A stretch of 64,000 nucleotides of DNA, from positions 1-64,000 of the forward strand of contig CAYIBX010000002.1 in NCBI GenBank assembly GCA_964361785.1. The letters are read 5' to 3'. Below, one piece after another: positions 21,372-36,300 of this stretch (position 1 is the first letter of the stretch; each line of letters opens with the position of its first letter). This DNA is from UBA927 sp964361785. Lineage in GTDB: Bacteria; Patescibacteriota; Microgenomatia; UBA10105; UBA927. A model generated the notes under the pieces. The model was not told the DNA's origin, searched no databases, and saw only the letters and a list, made by a program, of their open reading frames with translations. Made by a program: the position numbers and the translations under genes.

Positions 21372-24300
21372 TCGTACATATTCTTGATTAACACATTTCT
21401 AACTACACAAAAAACATATGATCAGAAAAACACAAAAGAAGCCTCAAAATCCTCCAGCCTGATCCACTTCTTTATAGATTGTTACCTTCATTATTATAAT
21501 AAAGCACAATACGGGTTTGCACCAATTTTGGCAATGATCACGATTGCCATCATCGCAAGTAGTATTTTTATCACTGTGCGGGTGCTCCAGACTGGTGGGA
21601 TTGCTGAGATTCGAAACTTTGCGGCACAAATAAACGATGGTGGAGGAGGGGGTACTGGAAGCGGCGGGGGAGGAAATGCGCGAGGAGGCGGTGGTGCGGC
21701 AAAAGAAGATCCAGATGATCCATGTGCTGGCCTTCGGGGAGCTAAAAGAAAATTGTGTTTGGAAGATATAGCCATTCCTGTGACGCCAAAGCCGGCATCA
21801 AGAATTGAGATAGATGCTGCAGATCGTGAAAGAGAGAGAATAGCACTAGAAGCTAAAGCTGCAGCAGCAAAAATAAGCGAGTGTACCACAGCAAATGGCA
21901 TGGTTGAGTACGCGGCTTGTGTAAAAGATAGAGAAGCAGCGGCAACGGAAAAACAAGAAAGAGCGTCTGCTCCCGCAGTAGATGAGGGGAGATTTGGGTG
22001 GTGCTATACCTGTAATGGTGGCAAGGGTGCGCCAGCTGCAACTTCTGATTGGGGAAATGCGAGTGTAGAAATAGCAGGTACGTATATCCAAAATGGAAAG
22101 CGATATGTGTTAAATATTGCCGATACACAAAAAGCAGCTGCAGAATATGCCGGAAATAATCCGGGAATCTTAGATCAAACCATTGCAAACACCGAGTCGT
22201 TTGGTTTGAAAGATACCGTGTTGGAAAATCAGCAAAATGCCTACCTTGCTTGTAGAAATGCAGGAAAAACTGATGCAGTTTGTTTGCAAGAGATAACAAA
22301 AGCACTCTTGGCAGGACAAACAAACGAACTGACGTCTGCTGCAGGCCAGGAGTGGATAAAAACAATAGAGATAGAACTTGCAAAAAATAAAGCAATTGAT
22401 GAGTATGCAAGGATTCAAGCTGAACTCGAATCATGTTATGAAACAAATCAAAGCTCTGGACCGTGTACAACTCTCGCAACGAAACTTGCGACGGTAAAGA
22501 CGAATTTAGTTTCTAACTACGGTTTTACTCCGAAAGATGAAAAAGCATTGCAAGTGACTATTGCAAAAAATGATGCGATACAAACATACACACAGACGCT
22601 CGCTTCGTATTATGAATGTTTAAATACGTGTTCTGATCTGGTAAAAGCTGGTTTAGCAAAAAAAGTGTCGGAGTTGAAAGCGAGTCTTAAAACAACGTAC
22701 GATTACGTCCCCTCACTAGAACAAGAAAGGGCTGCACAGAATCAATTAGTGCTAAATGATGCGGTTACTGCATATAACGATATAGTAAAAAAGGATGCGG
22801 AATGTAAATCTCAGTTGCCAGATTATGGGCGAGGGGTTGACCCAAAGGGTATTTGTACCCATTTTGCTGTCGAGTTATCAGCGCTTCTTGATAAATACCC
22901 GACATTAACTCAAGAAGAGAAAACACTAGTCTCAGATCAAGGATTTCAGCTTCGTGAATATTACAGACTTTCTTCAAAAAGTACGTTGGAGGTTTGTCAG
23001 AGTACTGGTTTGACACAACAAACAGTAGATGGTAAAGGGTGTGGAGAAGAAGTGGCGACAAAACTTCTCACGAGTGACTTAAAACGCGCGGGGTATACAG
23101 AGAAAGAAGCAGAAAAAATAGTTACAATCGACCGTCCGAAGCAATTTGTTTCGATGGTTCTTAAAGGGAGTCCCGGAAGTCAGGAGTATGTGTGTGGACT
23201 GGCTTCTGAAACGTATGCCGATCGGCAGAAATGTTCGACTGATACTACTTTTGCGAATGAACAGTTTTTATCGTATGTACAAAAAAATGATCCAGCAAAT
23301 CTTTCTCAAGCAAAGACTCGTTTATTACAGTTTGATATAGCAAATACATTGCTTTATGTCCCTCCTATTGAAGGCGTGCAGGGCGCTAAAGAAGCATACG
23401 TGAAGCAGTGTAAAGACGCGCAAACCCTGCAAACTGGTGCTCTTCGATATATCAATTGTGATAAAGCAAGCATCGACACGATTTATAGCGCGATGAAGCC
23501 AATGGTGCCCAAAGAGTTGAAGCCAGAAGTATTAGCCAAATATTTACCTGATCCATTGATACCGCAAGCGTTACGTCCTGATCAACAAGATACTGCATAC
23601 GGAAAAGGTTTTAAAGACTTTGCGGCCCTTCCAGAAAACAAAGGAAAGTCACAATTTGAACTCGCTCAATTGTTTAGTTTTCAGCAGGACAATACGTTAG
23701 CTGATCTTTGCGCTGAGCTTGACAACAATGGCTTGTGTGAACAAACAAAAGCGGATTTACAGGCTGGAACACTATTAGCCACAGATGTACAAGATGAGTT
23801 ACACCCGTTAATTCAGGGAAAAGATGGCACGAAGACCCGTATGAATACTGTCGGGCTTACCGCATTTTGGGAAAAGACGAAATCAACGCTCACTTCACGA
23901 TTCGGATATTCAAAAAGTGCAGCAGAAAATAAAGCAATTGGTGTGGCTGCGGATGTGACGGGCCCTGACAAGGATAAAATTATTGCAAGTCTTACACAGT
24001 TTTACGATAAAAAATCAAAGTTTGAGGCAGCAGGATATTTTCGTGCCAATGACCCCGACAGTGAAGCGATTTTTGTAGAGAAACTTAAACGAGGTGAGTT
24101 TGATGCGACGATCGAATATAACAAAATCGATGCTGGGACGAAATTGCGGGCAGTTGTTTTTTCTGATCCAAATACGTGGCTTAGCCAACGGCTCGTGTCT
24201 CAAGAATCATTAGACGAAGCCGCAGCACGCGCTTCAAGCATCTATACCAGCGAGTATCGGCGTAATAATCCTGATTTATTTGCTACGTATGTCAGTGAAG

Positions 24301-27300
24301 TCGCAGGTGATGCCAACTTTACGAAATTCAAAAGAAATTTACAGGCGGGAACTTCGATAGATGATGCCGCAGAAAAATATCTGGAAGAGAATTTGGCCAC
24401 TGCGTATCTTGAGACGGACAAGATGAACGCGGGAGTGGATTACAAAATAGAAAATAAAGATGGGTTGCTGGCGTATGATCCGAAATGGCTGGAAACAGCA
24501 GCCCTCAATGGAAAAAATATTTCTACTCTTTCCGATGAATTATCAGTTTGGAATGAAAAATATATCACGTTTGAGAATACATATAGCACTGTCGGAAAAG
24601 GAAGGGGAGGAGTATCAAAAGAAGTATTAGCAAAACAGCAAGCAGAGAAAGATGCGCTATTAAACGAGCAGGCAACGATCATTGCTTCAGAATTTATAGA
24701 TGCTAAAGGTATCACGGGAGAAGAAAAAACTTCTTTACTGCCTCAAGTTACTACACTCCTTCGAGATAACGATTTGCAATTCCTCATGAAATCTGGAGGC
24801 GTTGATATTACCTTTGACAAGGTGTTGGATGGTACTTATGATGCACACGCTGCATCGTTAGCCTTAGCTGATGCAAAAAAGAATAACCCACTGGTAGGAG
24901 CGGCACTAGCCCTTAATAAATTTGAAAATGGAGGATTTTTAAAGGGAGAATTATTAAAACAAGAGTCACGGGCAACGTTATCAGAAAATAATTGTTCGTT
25001 TGGTGATCGATTTGCCGATACGACGTGTAGGCAAGCGCAATTAGATAACGCTCGTGCATGGACCATGCAAGGAGCAAAGCCCGCTGCAACATTACTTTCT
25101 ATAGCTATTCCGGGAGGTCAATTAATTCGTGCCATAGGAACAGGCATCGTTTCTTCCACAGGTCTTTCTATTGCGGGAAATGCAATGGGGATATATATGA
25201 CCGGAACGAGTGCGCAGGATACCGCTGAAGTGTGTACGGGAAGAACTGATGCGGATGGTTGGGCATGTGCGAGATCTATAGGGATGACCGCATTTTCTGG
25301 ATGGTCATCGCTTGCCGGAATAAAAGGATTCACTGCGTTGAAAAATGTCGCTTTAGCAGAACAAGGTGGTGTATCTTCAGCTAAAATATTAACTGTCCTT
25401 GCTCCAGCAGATGATGCAGTGTTAAAACTTCGTACATTTGCGGATGCAGCGCCAGGTGCAGGGATGACGGCCCAAGAAATTGCAGCGTCTTCTGATGATG
25501 TAGTTCATGGTTTGATACAGAATGTATATAAGCCAGCAGTAGAAAGTGCAGCTGCGCATATTGGTCGTGACACACTGGGAACTTTGGTTTTTACAGCAAA
25601 CGCTGCTGATACGTGCGGAAAAGCTGGAAGCTTGACGATTGATTGCGCGCTTTCTATTAGCATGGCTACAGTTATGGGTGCTCGAGCGATTACGGGACTT
25701 GCAAGCGTGATTCCAAAAGGATCTCCAATAATTTCACAGACTACAAATACAGCAATAGGTCGTTTGGATTTGGTTACCAATACAGGACAGGCAGCGGTTG
25801 CGTGTGCTGCGGCAGCAATGGGAGAAGTACCGTTTGAACAATGTGCAACGACGGTGATGATGGCGGGATTATCAGCAGGGCAGCTGGCACTTACAGAATC
25901 CGTTGGGAAGCCAACGACGGTAGATAAGCCATTTATAGAACAAGCGCAGGCAATTGCGGACAAAGCTGCACTTTCTAATTTTCAATCAGGGCAGGATTTG
26001 ACGATAAATGGAGTAAAGGTGACTGACATAAATAGATCGACGATACAGTCTGAAGTGAATAATCGTCTTGGGGTGACGACCAATGCAGTAGCTCGTGAGA
26101 CGCAGCAGCTACTTGCGCTTTCAGAGCAGTTGGCAAAAGAAAAAGGAGTGCCAATTACAGCAGAGCGACAAAAGTTAATGGATAGTTTAGAAACACTTAA
26201 GCGATTTGTTGATGCAGACGGTGTAATAAAACGAACTATTCCTACGGGTGAAACTGAAAATCAAGCAGGGTTGCTCGTGCCGGTTGAGCAAATGTTGGCA
26301 ATACAAAAAGTTGAAGCCGCGCGACTGGCGGTGCGAGCGGCAGAGCAGAGTTACAATGCAGAAAAAGTAGCACTTAGTGCTCCTGATCGGTCGCTTCTTG
26401 ATCGATTGACAGGGAGAGAAACCAAAGAACTCGCGGCGTATAGGTTGGCCGCAAAAGAACTTTCAGATATAGCAAGTACGGAAGGCATCACGTCTTCTAA
26501 ATATCTTGCAGCACTTCAGGCGACAGAATTAGCGAAAACAATTGCTACAGAGGCGCGCATGACCCCAATTGAGCGGACGATCGCGCAATCTATTCGAGAA
26601 TTGCAGTATGGTAAGAGTGGTACTGATGGACTTGTCGATTTACTAGCGAAACAAAAACAGATAGAAGTAGAGAATGAGGTATTAAATGACCCCACTCAAT
26701 TTACAAAAGTTCGTGACACGTATGCAGAAGCGATAAAGAAAACTTTTGAATATGTCGCGGAATTAAAAGTCCGCCCCAATGCCCCAGAGTCTGTTATTGT
26801 CGAAACCGAGCGACTGTTAACTCGTACGCAAGAAGCGCTTGATTCACTCAATAAATTCGAAGCCGATGGACTCCTTACGGTCGGTCCAGCACAGAGAAAT
26901 GCAGCGATCGCCAATAATAAAGTCAGTCAGGTAGAAGCGCTCGCACAAAGTGTCGCGCGTGTGAATGGAGAAATTGGCATAAAACAAACAGATCTCGCAA
27001 AAGCCGGATCGTTTCGAGGGAGAGTTGACTTGGCGACGAAACCAATTCGTGAAGCAATAAGCGATACCTTAACCGGAAAATCTATTCGTGAAGCGGCATA
27101 TACATCACGCATTGAATACACCAACGCCTTACAGTTGGTGACCGACGCAAATAACAATAGACGTGCATTGGTAGAGAAGATCGGAGATGTTCCAACTGCT
27201 GAACAGATAAAAGAAATTGAATCATTTGATAAAGCAATTCAAGAATTGACGATAAAAGCAGATGAAGCGCTAGCAATCGCAAATGCAAAAGACAAATCCT

Positions 27301-30300
27301 ATACATCGAGCTTGAGATATAAGTGGTTTGGACCAAAGGAAATATCGATTGCAAAGCAAGTTGCGGTAGCAGAAACGCTGGGTAAATTATCGGTTGTGGC
27401 AGATGCACTTACAAAAGAGGGGTTTCACATTGAGAGAAATGCTCAAAAACAATTAGAACTGATTGATAATCAGATTAAGGAATCGGGAGTAGGTAGACCA
27501 CCTTCAGAAGCGGCAAAACAAATGCTTGAAGAGGCGTCAAGCTTCTTGGGTAAAATCGAAGAAAATTTATCAAAAGCCACAGAAGGAAGAATTTCCGAAA
27601 TGATAGGGCCAGATCATCCAACGCGCGTTGATCAATCAGAAATATTTATCAAAGCATTATTTGACACGGAAATATCTGGTTCTGTAAAAGGAGTCTTATT
27701 CAACGGTCAGACAGGGTTAGGCAAGTCGGCATTTCTTCTTAATGCAATCGCTGATGCAAAAGTAAAGCTTACTGGTACAAAAGTAAACGTACTTGCCACC
27801 TCATGGGCTGATGTCTTGGGCATGATGAAAGATTATAGCCCACTAGTACATCACCAAAATGGTGTAAAGGCAGTGTATTACAACCCATCAGGGGCCGAAA
27901 TAATTTATGTCGACGAAGCAGGAGTACAACAGCGATTGTCAAATCATCAAAATGATGTACTTGCCAAACAAATTCTTTCTGAAGCAGACGTTATTTATAG
28001 TCCGACGCTTGAAACTCCATATGAATTTCATGCATCCAGAAACAATGACCTTCTTACCCAAGGATTTCGGGAGGGGACAAAAGGCGCCATGCTTCTTATT
28101 GACGAGTTTGATGTGATTGCAAATAGCATGCAGTTTTCCTCCGGTGGCGATTCGCGACTGGCAGCTGATTACGATCCTATACGAACGCAAAAATATCGGG
28201 ATGTTTTTGCCACAGGTCTTGCAAAAGATTTTATAGACAAAGCGATAACAGTGAAAAATGGAGGATCTTTAGGAGAGGATCTTTTTGTACAAAAAGGGCA
28301 GAGTGTCGCTTTAGCCGATACAGATTTTGCAAAAGGGTTGTATAAAGAGTTGGTGCTTGAAGCCGCCAAACAAGCGTATGATAAAGTAAAAGCACAAGGG
28401 GAAACTCAAACAGCAGAAGAATTTTTACAAAAAAATAATATTACGCATGATGAGGCAGGTTTACCTCGTACAAATCCTCGAGATGTCCTTACCGCTCTTG
28501 AAAAATATCACCTAGGAAATGAGGCAACGAGTGAATTTAAGTTAGAATTTGGTGACAGGGCTGGAGTAGCAAACGCTATTGTGGAGACGGCGAGTAGGTC
28601 TACAAACGGATACGGATTTGATCCAAAAGGAATACTTGTGTATGGAGATGGTACTGGGAGACTTCAAAATACTCGTCCACAAGCGCTTTACGAAGCACTA
28701 GCGCTTGATACGGTTGGGCAAATGATAAAGAATTCAATACGGAACAAAACGTTTACCCACGATCAGGCAATGGCCTTTATCGATAAAGTTACTGTTTCCC
28801 TTCAAGGAGAGTCCTCGTCGTGGAAACAGACACTTGGGATGGGTCATTATGCAGATAGACTCTACGGATTTACCGGTACTCCAGAGAGTATTATTTTGGA
28901 TGCACAACTATCTCTAGATATGCAGCTTGTGGTTCCTGGAGCAAAAAAACTTACGTCTATTATTCAAATTTTTGGATCAGAGACGATAAAACCTATAAAG
29001 AATTCGGAATGGTTTGGGGCAAAAGATGTAGATAACGCGCCTATTACGTTGGGGAAAGAGGGTGTAGCTCGAATTGTCCTCGAGATGCCTGAATATACAA
29101 AAGATGTAACTTTAAAAAGCCTTCAAAAGAAGGTAAATGCATTAGGGGAAGACGTGGAGTTGATTGTAGTAAACAACGATACAAATATTGCTGAAAATGA
29201 AAAAGTAATTATTTACGATCAAGATCATACTATTAAGCGAACAATTGTTGGAGACAATGAAAAAACAGCAATACAACGATTTGAAGAAGAGTACGCCTAT
29301 AAAAATAGAGGAACAAAGAGATTTGTTATGATTTTTGATCAAGGGTCTGGAAGAGGAACTGATATTCAAGGTGTATTTACACCTACTGATGCGTCATACC
29401 TTTTTGGAAGTTCAAAAACGCTTACCCAAACATCCGCAGCCCAAGGCATTGGACGATTTCGAGAAATTCCAGATACAACCACTGTGTATTTATTTGATGG
29501 GCAAGCGGCAGATGGGTTGACAAGAATTCCTTTAGAAGACGCAACAGTTCGGCTTCTTACCAACGAAACAGCGAGTACGCAAATCTCAATTACGAATAGT
29601 TTGATTCATGGTTATAGCGACATGGTCAAAAACACGATTGATTCGTTGGCGAGTATGGCAAAGCAGTATGGTGCGGATGATTTTACGATGACGTATGAAG
29701 GAAGAGAGATGTCTCTTTCTGATGGACTTAAATTACAATTTGATAAGGTGGGCGGGGTAAATGATGCACTCACAGAGTCTTCTCAAATAGGCACTGTGGC
29801 AATTCAAAAAGCTGCGACACGTGCTCGCGATTTTATAAATAGTATTCGTTCAACGCCTGAATTTGCTAAATTGCCGATTGAAGTTCGTGAGTATTACCTA
29901 AAAAATATTTATAACTATGAAGATGTCCCAATAGCGCTTCAAGCTGGATCACCCACAGAGTCTACGGTACGGCCAAGTTTGCAGGGAGCGACACGAATTA
30001 CCGATAGAACAGCGCTTATCAATCAGGCGATATTTGAATCAGATATCGCAGCCACCATTGGTCGAGAGGGTCGCCAGACACCCACATCGTCCACGCGAGA
30101 ACAACTTGCACAGATTGAGCGTGCAGCATCTTCAAGAAGCGAGGAAAGTGTAGCGGTTGCGACAAACGCAATTTCTGAAGCAAAATCAGTAATTGATAGA
30201 CTTCTTACTGGCAAATCAATTACAAGCGAACAAAGACACATTGTAGCACTTGCCCAACAAGAACGAGCGAGGCTCGTAGTGCGACAACAGGCATTGGTAG

Positions 30301-33300
30301 TTCAGAAGTCTTCTGCGCCTCCAGATTCATCTGAATTAGAACAATTGAATACACAAATAGCTCAAATTGAAACAATTCTTGCTCCCATAGCAAATAGTAC
30401 TGACGCGCAAATTATCGATGTGCTGAAAACGGACGCAATGAAACGTTTGAAAGCTTCACTTACCAAATCAGGAATACAAAATGTCGATACGTTAAGTGAA
30501 GCACAATTAAATATTGCTGTAGCTGCTATGGTTACATATGAAAATGCTGTATCGCTTCGTACAGGACTTATAGCCACGAATGCACAAAGTGAACAGGCAA
30601 AAGTTGCTATCGAAGAACAAACAAAAACAGAAAGAGAAGCATTCACTAAAGCGCTTGATGCAATACTTCTTTCATCTGGAGTGACAGCGAAGAATCTTAC
30701 TTTTGAACGTGCACGATCTGACATGAGTGTCATCACGAATGCACGTGTATCGGAAACAGTCTTATTTACTGATGGACGACGAGTCCTTATTACTGATGAA
30801 GCACAGAAACAGGCGCTTATAAAAGAAAAGCAAGGCGTTATTACAGCGCCACTTTTTAGTAGTCTGGAAGATGCATCGTTTCAAAAAATTATTGCGTATC
30901 AGCAAGAGCGATTGTTGCAGGTATCCAAAGCAACACAGTCAAATAGAATACAAGTATTTGGACAGTTTGTTGTGAAAAATTGGCAATCGTTTCAGCAGGC
31001 ATTTCTTCCGCGCTGGGCATCTGTCGTGAATCTATCCCAATTTGGACAAAATCAGACGATAAATAATCTCGCTTCCGCAATAAATGCAAAAGATTATATG
31101 ACTGCGTATGCAATGTTTAATACATTGCGAACAAATGCCAAGAAAAATCCTGATGTATTTGAAAATGCAGATAGTCTGATGCGCGCTGATGCCGCAGCTC
31201 GTTTGAGTATTGTGCTAAACGGCGCAGTAATAAGCCCAAGCGTGACAGAAGTTGAAAATATAGTGTTGTATGAAGCGAGTGCGATTGCGTTTGCACAAAA
31301 AGCTTTAAAGAACACCAAAGTGATTGATTATCAAACATTCTTTGAGGCTGCATTTGAGGATGATTCTGTGCGTACATCACTTGTAGAAGCGGAAAAGGCA
31401 TTTGACGCACTTTCTCTTCCACAAGGTATTACGCGGGATAGTTATAACAATGGGTTACGAGAGGCGATTGATCCAATCATGAATTCTGTATATGCAGTGT
31501 TAAAACTTGATGAAAAAATTGCAGCGCGAGATGGGAAGCGATCCACAGTGTCTCAATCTGGTTCTGTCGATATAAATGTGATTATCACCGGCATCTCTGC
31601 ATCAGATTATTTAAACGCGTTTTTAGCAATCGACACGCTTGTGGCGGCTGGGGACACAACTGGGCGCGACCGAATATCGCAAGCGATACGGGATGATATT
31701 AGGGAACGATTAGTGGCACAACAAGTCCCAAGTCCGTCTGAGGAATTAATCACTACCATTTTTGATTACCAAAAAGCAGTAGCCAAGAGAGCGTCGGTAT
31801 GGAAACAAAGCCCGCTTCCGAGTCCAGCGGCGGGGGCAGCGCCAAAAGATTTGTTTAGAGAGTTTGTAGAAAACGATCCAGAAGTGTTGGCTTCAAAAAT
31901 AAAGGCTCTTGAGTTATTAAAGGTGGAATTTACTGAATCAAAAGCAGAAGCACTATTTTTGAGTATCACTGAACCAATTATCGCTTCTACCCGCATTGCA
32001 ATGGAAAATCGACAACCAAATATTCAAAACGTGACAGGACAAGCTGTACAGCCTGTTCAATCTTCCCATCAACCTCGTTTAGAGCCAAATGGGTGGGTGA
32101 AATTTGGAAATGTAATTAAGGCAATTATTGCACCGAATGTTTATGCAATTTATGCTAAACGTTATTCAACACCTGAATTAACCTTTGCGATCGCAAGCAT
32201 TATTCCACGATATGCAGCGCCGATAGTGTTTATGGGGCCTGCTGGTATACCGATTTCTCTTGGAATTGCAGTGTATGATATTGCGCGGACAGCGTTGGAA
32301 TTACCTTTTTATATAATCGCACATTGGCCGAGAGTGCAGAGTTTCTTTTTGGGAGACATACATATTCTGGATGGATATCCACGTTTGAAAAAATTTGTCG
32401 ATTGGGTGGTACCGAAAGATGCGCAACAACTAGTGGTAAACGTGTTGGCGGATAGTCGGGAAGGATATCTTGAGAGTTTAGTAAACGCGACGATGTTTGA
32501 TGCAGGAAATCCACAGTGGACACCATTAACTTGGTTTACGAGCATATTTACACATACAATCACAAGGATTCGCCGTCCCTATTTGTTAGGGTGGGATATA
32601 TATAGAGCAGAGCGACGGTATGTAGAAGGGGTGACAGGGAAAACTGCAAAGCTTATAGACGCCGGATATGAAAAGCCTGACTACTGGAACAGAGGTGGAC
32701 GCATGTTTGGTCTAGCACCAAGGCGGTTGATCAATGCGACGCCGACGAATGATTCACTTATTTGGTGGACAACTCGCGGGCCAGCGATAGTTCTTCTAAT
32801 TGCCGGAATTGCGACGTGGTGGATACCAGGAGCACCGCTTGTTATTGGTTTAGCAGCGACTATTTTAGGTCTGACAACGGGTCCATTTTGGCATTATGAT
32901 GCACATCGATTCTTTTATGGCGATGGATGGAAAAGTTTGGGATACGCAGCTACATATAATCCTCTCGATTGGAAATGGTTGCCACCTCCTGAAATTGCAC
33001 CTGTTCAAGCACCTTCACAACCAATGCAACAGGTTGCTACTCCTGTCGTCCAACCAACACCTGCTCGCGTTAGTTGGACTCGTCGAACGGATGGATTATT
33101 TCAGTTTATCAATGCTACACCACAGGGGAGTTGGAGGAAATATTTTGGATCGCGAGCAATAGTGATACTTTCACCAGCACCGATACCATCATTGTCATTT
33201 TATACAACCAGCGTTATCGCTCGTGCAGCATTTGTAGGAGTATATGACGGATTCCGTTTGATTCGGTATGTATGGGAAAGTACAAGAAAACCAGTGCAAC

Positions 33301-36300
33301 AGACATCCGTTATTGCTCCCACAGCCCAAGCTCCAGTTGCAGTGACACCGATAGATTTGAGTCTTTATGAGCTTTTAGGAACTGTATTTGAAAATCAAGT
33401 TATATATTTTGGGCTAGATGTATCTGGGGCATTGATACTAACTACAGTCCAGTCTGACTTACAGACGCAGTATGGCCACACCAACTGGAGAGATGATGGC
33501 ACAATAGCGTCACTATTTTTCACTATAGATCGTTTTGGGATAAAGGATTCACAGGGATTTGATATTCCCACAAATTCTGAATTAGAAATTGTGCAAGATC
33601 AAATACAATTTCAGATAAATAACCAAAAAACGGTGTTTGCAAGAAATAGTGATAGCTCATATTCTGTCTACAAAGAAAAGGTGAGCGTGCCAGCAACAGA
33701 CGAGTTTGCTCGTAAAAAAAAGGAATCTCTTGATAGACTCAATGCACTTATCGAAAATGAATTAGACTATCGAGGGATCCCAGAATCCACGAGGCGTGAG
33801 GCTGACAAATATACAGATGCACTTATTGATCAACTCAAACAATTTGTGCAATACGGTCCAAATTGGAAACAGGAGCTCGCAAAACAATATCCGAGAACAT
33901 TGGAGCTATTGGGAGCATTACGTTTGCGAAATGTCACGTGGATCGATCAGCCTGTATTAACCAATGCTATTTTAGATCACGAAGCGATTCGTCCAGTGGT
34001 TGTTGGTGGATTGGCACGGCTGTTTAACGCAGTAGATCAGATACCAAGTGGCACGAAAGAAATAGCTGATCGATATAACCAACAAGTCATAGCGTTGGAT
34101 AATACATACAACGTACAAGGATTAAGCGATGTTGAATTGGAGGAATTTGAAGCAGGGTCCTTACAAACTGTAGCAGAATTTGCGCCCGGTGCTGATGGAG
34201 TATTTCTTAGAAAATTTGAGCGAGCGTTGTTGGGAGTAAGCGAACAACCAAGTAAAGAGTGGATTGCACGGTTAAACCTTCATGAGAACATTCATAAAGG
34301 ACAAGCAATAGGGCCAAGAGGGCAGCAATATAAAGAATTAGGGGCAATTTATGTAGAGTGGAAGTTGACCGGAAGCCACACATCTTATGGCGATTTGCGT
34401 TGGGAAAATAAACTTCAACGGCTCGATGCATTATTTGGCGAAGGAGTAATATGGCGGTTTGCCAGAACTGGAGATCCATCCGAATTGGTAAAAATTATAT
34501 CGGAAAAACGATGGGGCACTCTTGCATCAGTTTTAAAGCAAGAAGGATTTTTAACTGATAGAGAAATTGATCAACTTTATTATGGCGAAGCAGATCAAGC
34601 AGCAGCATCAGTACAACCGCGCGTGCCGATTGACCAAACGCAGCCAATTGTAGAACCTGTAGTGCCGCAACCAGCACCTGTATCAAGATATAACTATATA
34701 GAAGGGGCTACGAATATATCTCTTCAATTACCGGCTAATGGTCAGATTGGTGAGGGCGTAGAAGTGTTTGTGACCTATTCAATAGGAGGAAGTGAGCTTA
34801 CAGAAATTGCAACAGTAATAAATAATGAGGGAGTTGAAGGTGTTCCAACAAGTTGGATAGTGAAGTTACAAAGTGAAGAAAAGTTTCTGAAAGTTTTAGC
34901 AGAAAATGTTGTGTTCCCTGCGACAGTAGCAGAGGTTTCATTAAAGAGTGTATATACACAAGCGCGATCATTAGCTTCGTTTCTCGCATTTGCAGATGCT
35001 GATCCGTATCTGAATTCAACGCCTTTTGATCTTGTTGAGCAAGATGGATCTACACGAGTAGTTACGGCTTCACAGGCGTTACAGTTGTATGCGGAATATG
35101 AATTAGATGCGTCCACTGATCGTCAAAAGGAGCGGCCGATAAATTTGACAGAGTCAATAAGAACGATATTAAATCTTTATGACGGACGCGTAACGAATTG
35201 GTTTGGTACGCTCATGAGTCACGAGAGAAAACTTCAAAAAAGAGATGCTGAATCAGCAGAACAAAAACAAGAAATTCTGTCAGATCATCATTTTGCTATT
35301 ACCAGATTCAGTGGTGATTCAGAACCATTACATGCGCTGATTGATACAGGAGATTATAGACTTCTAGATACAAATTTTTCTGGTTGGATGTATGCAAAAC
35401 AAAATACAGGATTACCGCAGGTAATTACAGAGTATGAAGATAAAACCTTTGATTATACGCATGACTTAGTATATAAGCTGCATGTTGCCTTAGACGAACG
35501 TGATTTCTCCACTGCTCTCCCTGAAATTACTCAATTCCTTCGGTCACAAAATTTCCAACATAAAGTAATGGCGAATAAAAGTGTTATTGATAAGGAAGGA
35601 AAGTCTATCACTATTATATTTTCTTCTGCGCAAGAGGCAAAATTGATCATAGAGTATTTCAAGAATTTGGCAAAAAGAAATGTTCAAGGTATTACACCAG
35701 TGTATGCAAAAGATAAAGGTATGATGTTGCAGTATGAATTACCGATTCCAGAAACGAATAATCTTTTATACTATACGATCGAATCGGTGGCTGGAACATA
35801 CTTAGGGTCTGGGCTTACTGAAGGGGTCATCGTTGATGGTCAAACATATAAAGGAGGATATACAGATCGGTTGATACTCATGCAGCGTTTTTGGGGGCAT
35901 GGTCCGATAGATGATTTATGGCCACAGGATCCCTTCATTGATAGACAAGAGCCGGTATTAGTCGAGGTTAAGAAGCCTAGAATAGCAATTGATCAACCGC
36001 AAGGTCAGTCACAAGATGTCAAAGATCAAATTATTGAAATTAATTCGATTTTGATAAAAATATTGGCGGCAGTTTCAGAAGTTGAACTTTCACATCTTCA
36101 TGATTCAATGTCTCAGTCAAACGTTGAATTATTACTGTCACTATTTAAAGACTCGTTTGGTAAAGCAAATATCGAAGTATTCCCTGAAGCAACTTCACTG
36201 TATGGGTTATTGCAAGCGCTTAAATCTGACACGTTTCAAAAGGATGTCAGTGCAATTACAGATCCAGTAGTGGCAACGAAATTAATTATAGAATTGAACG

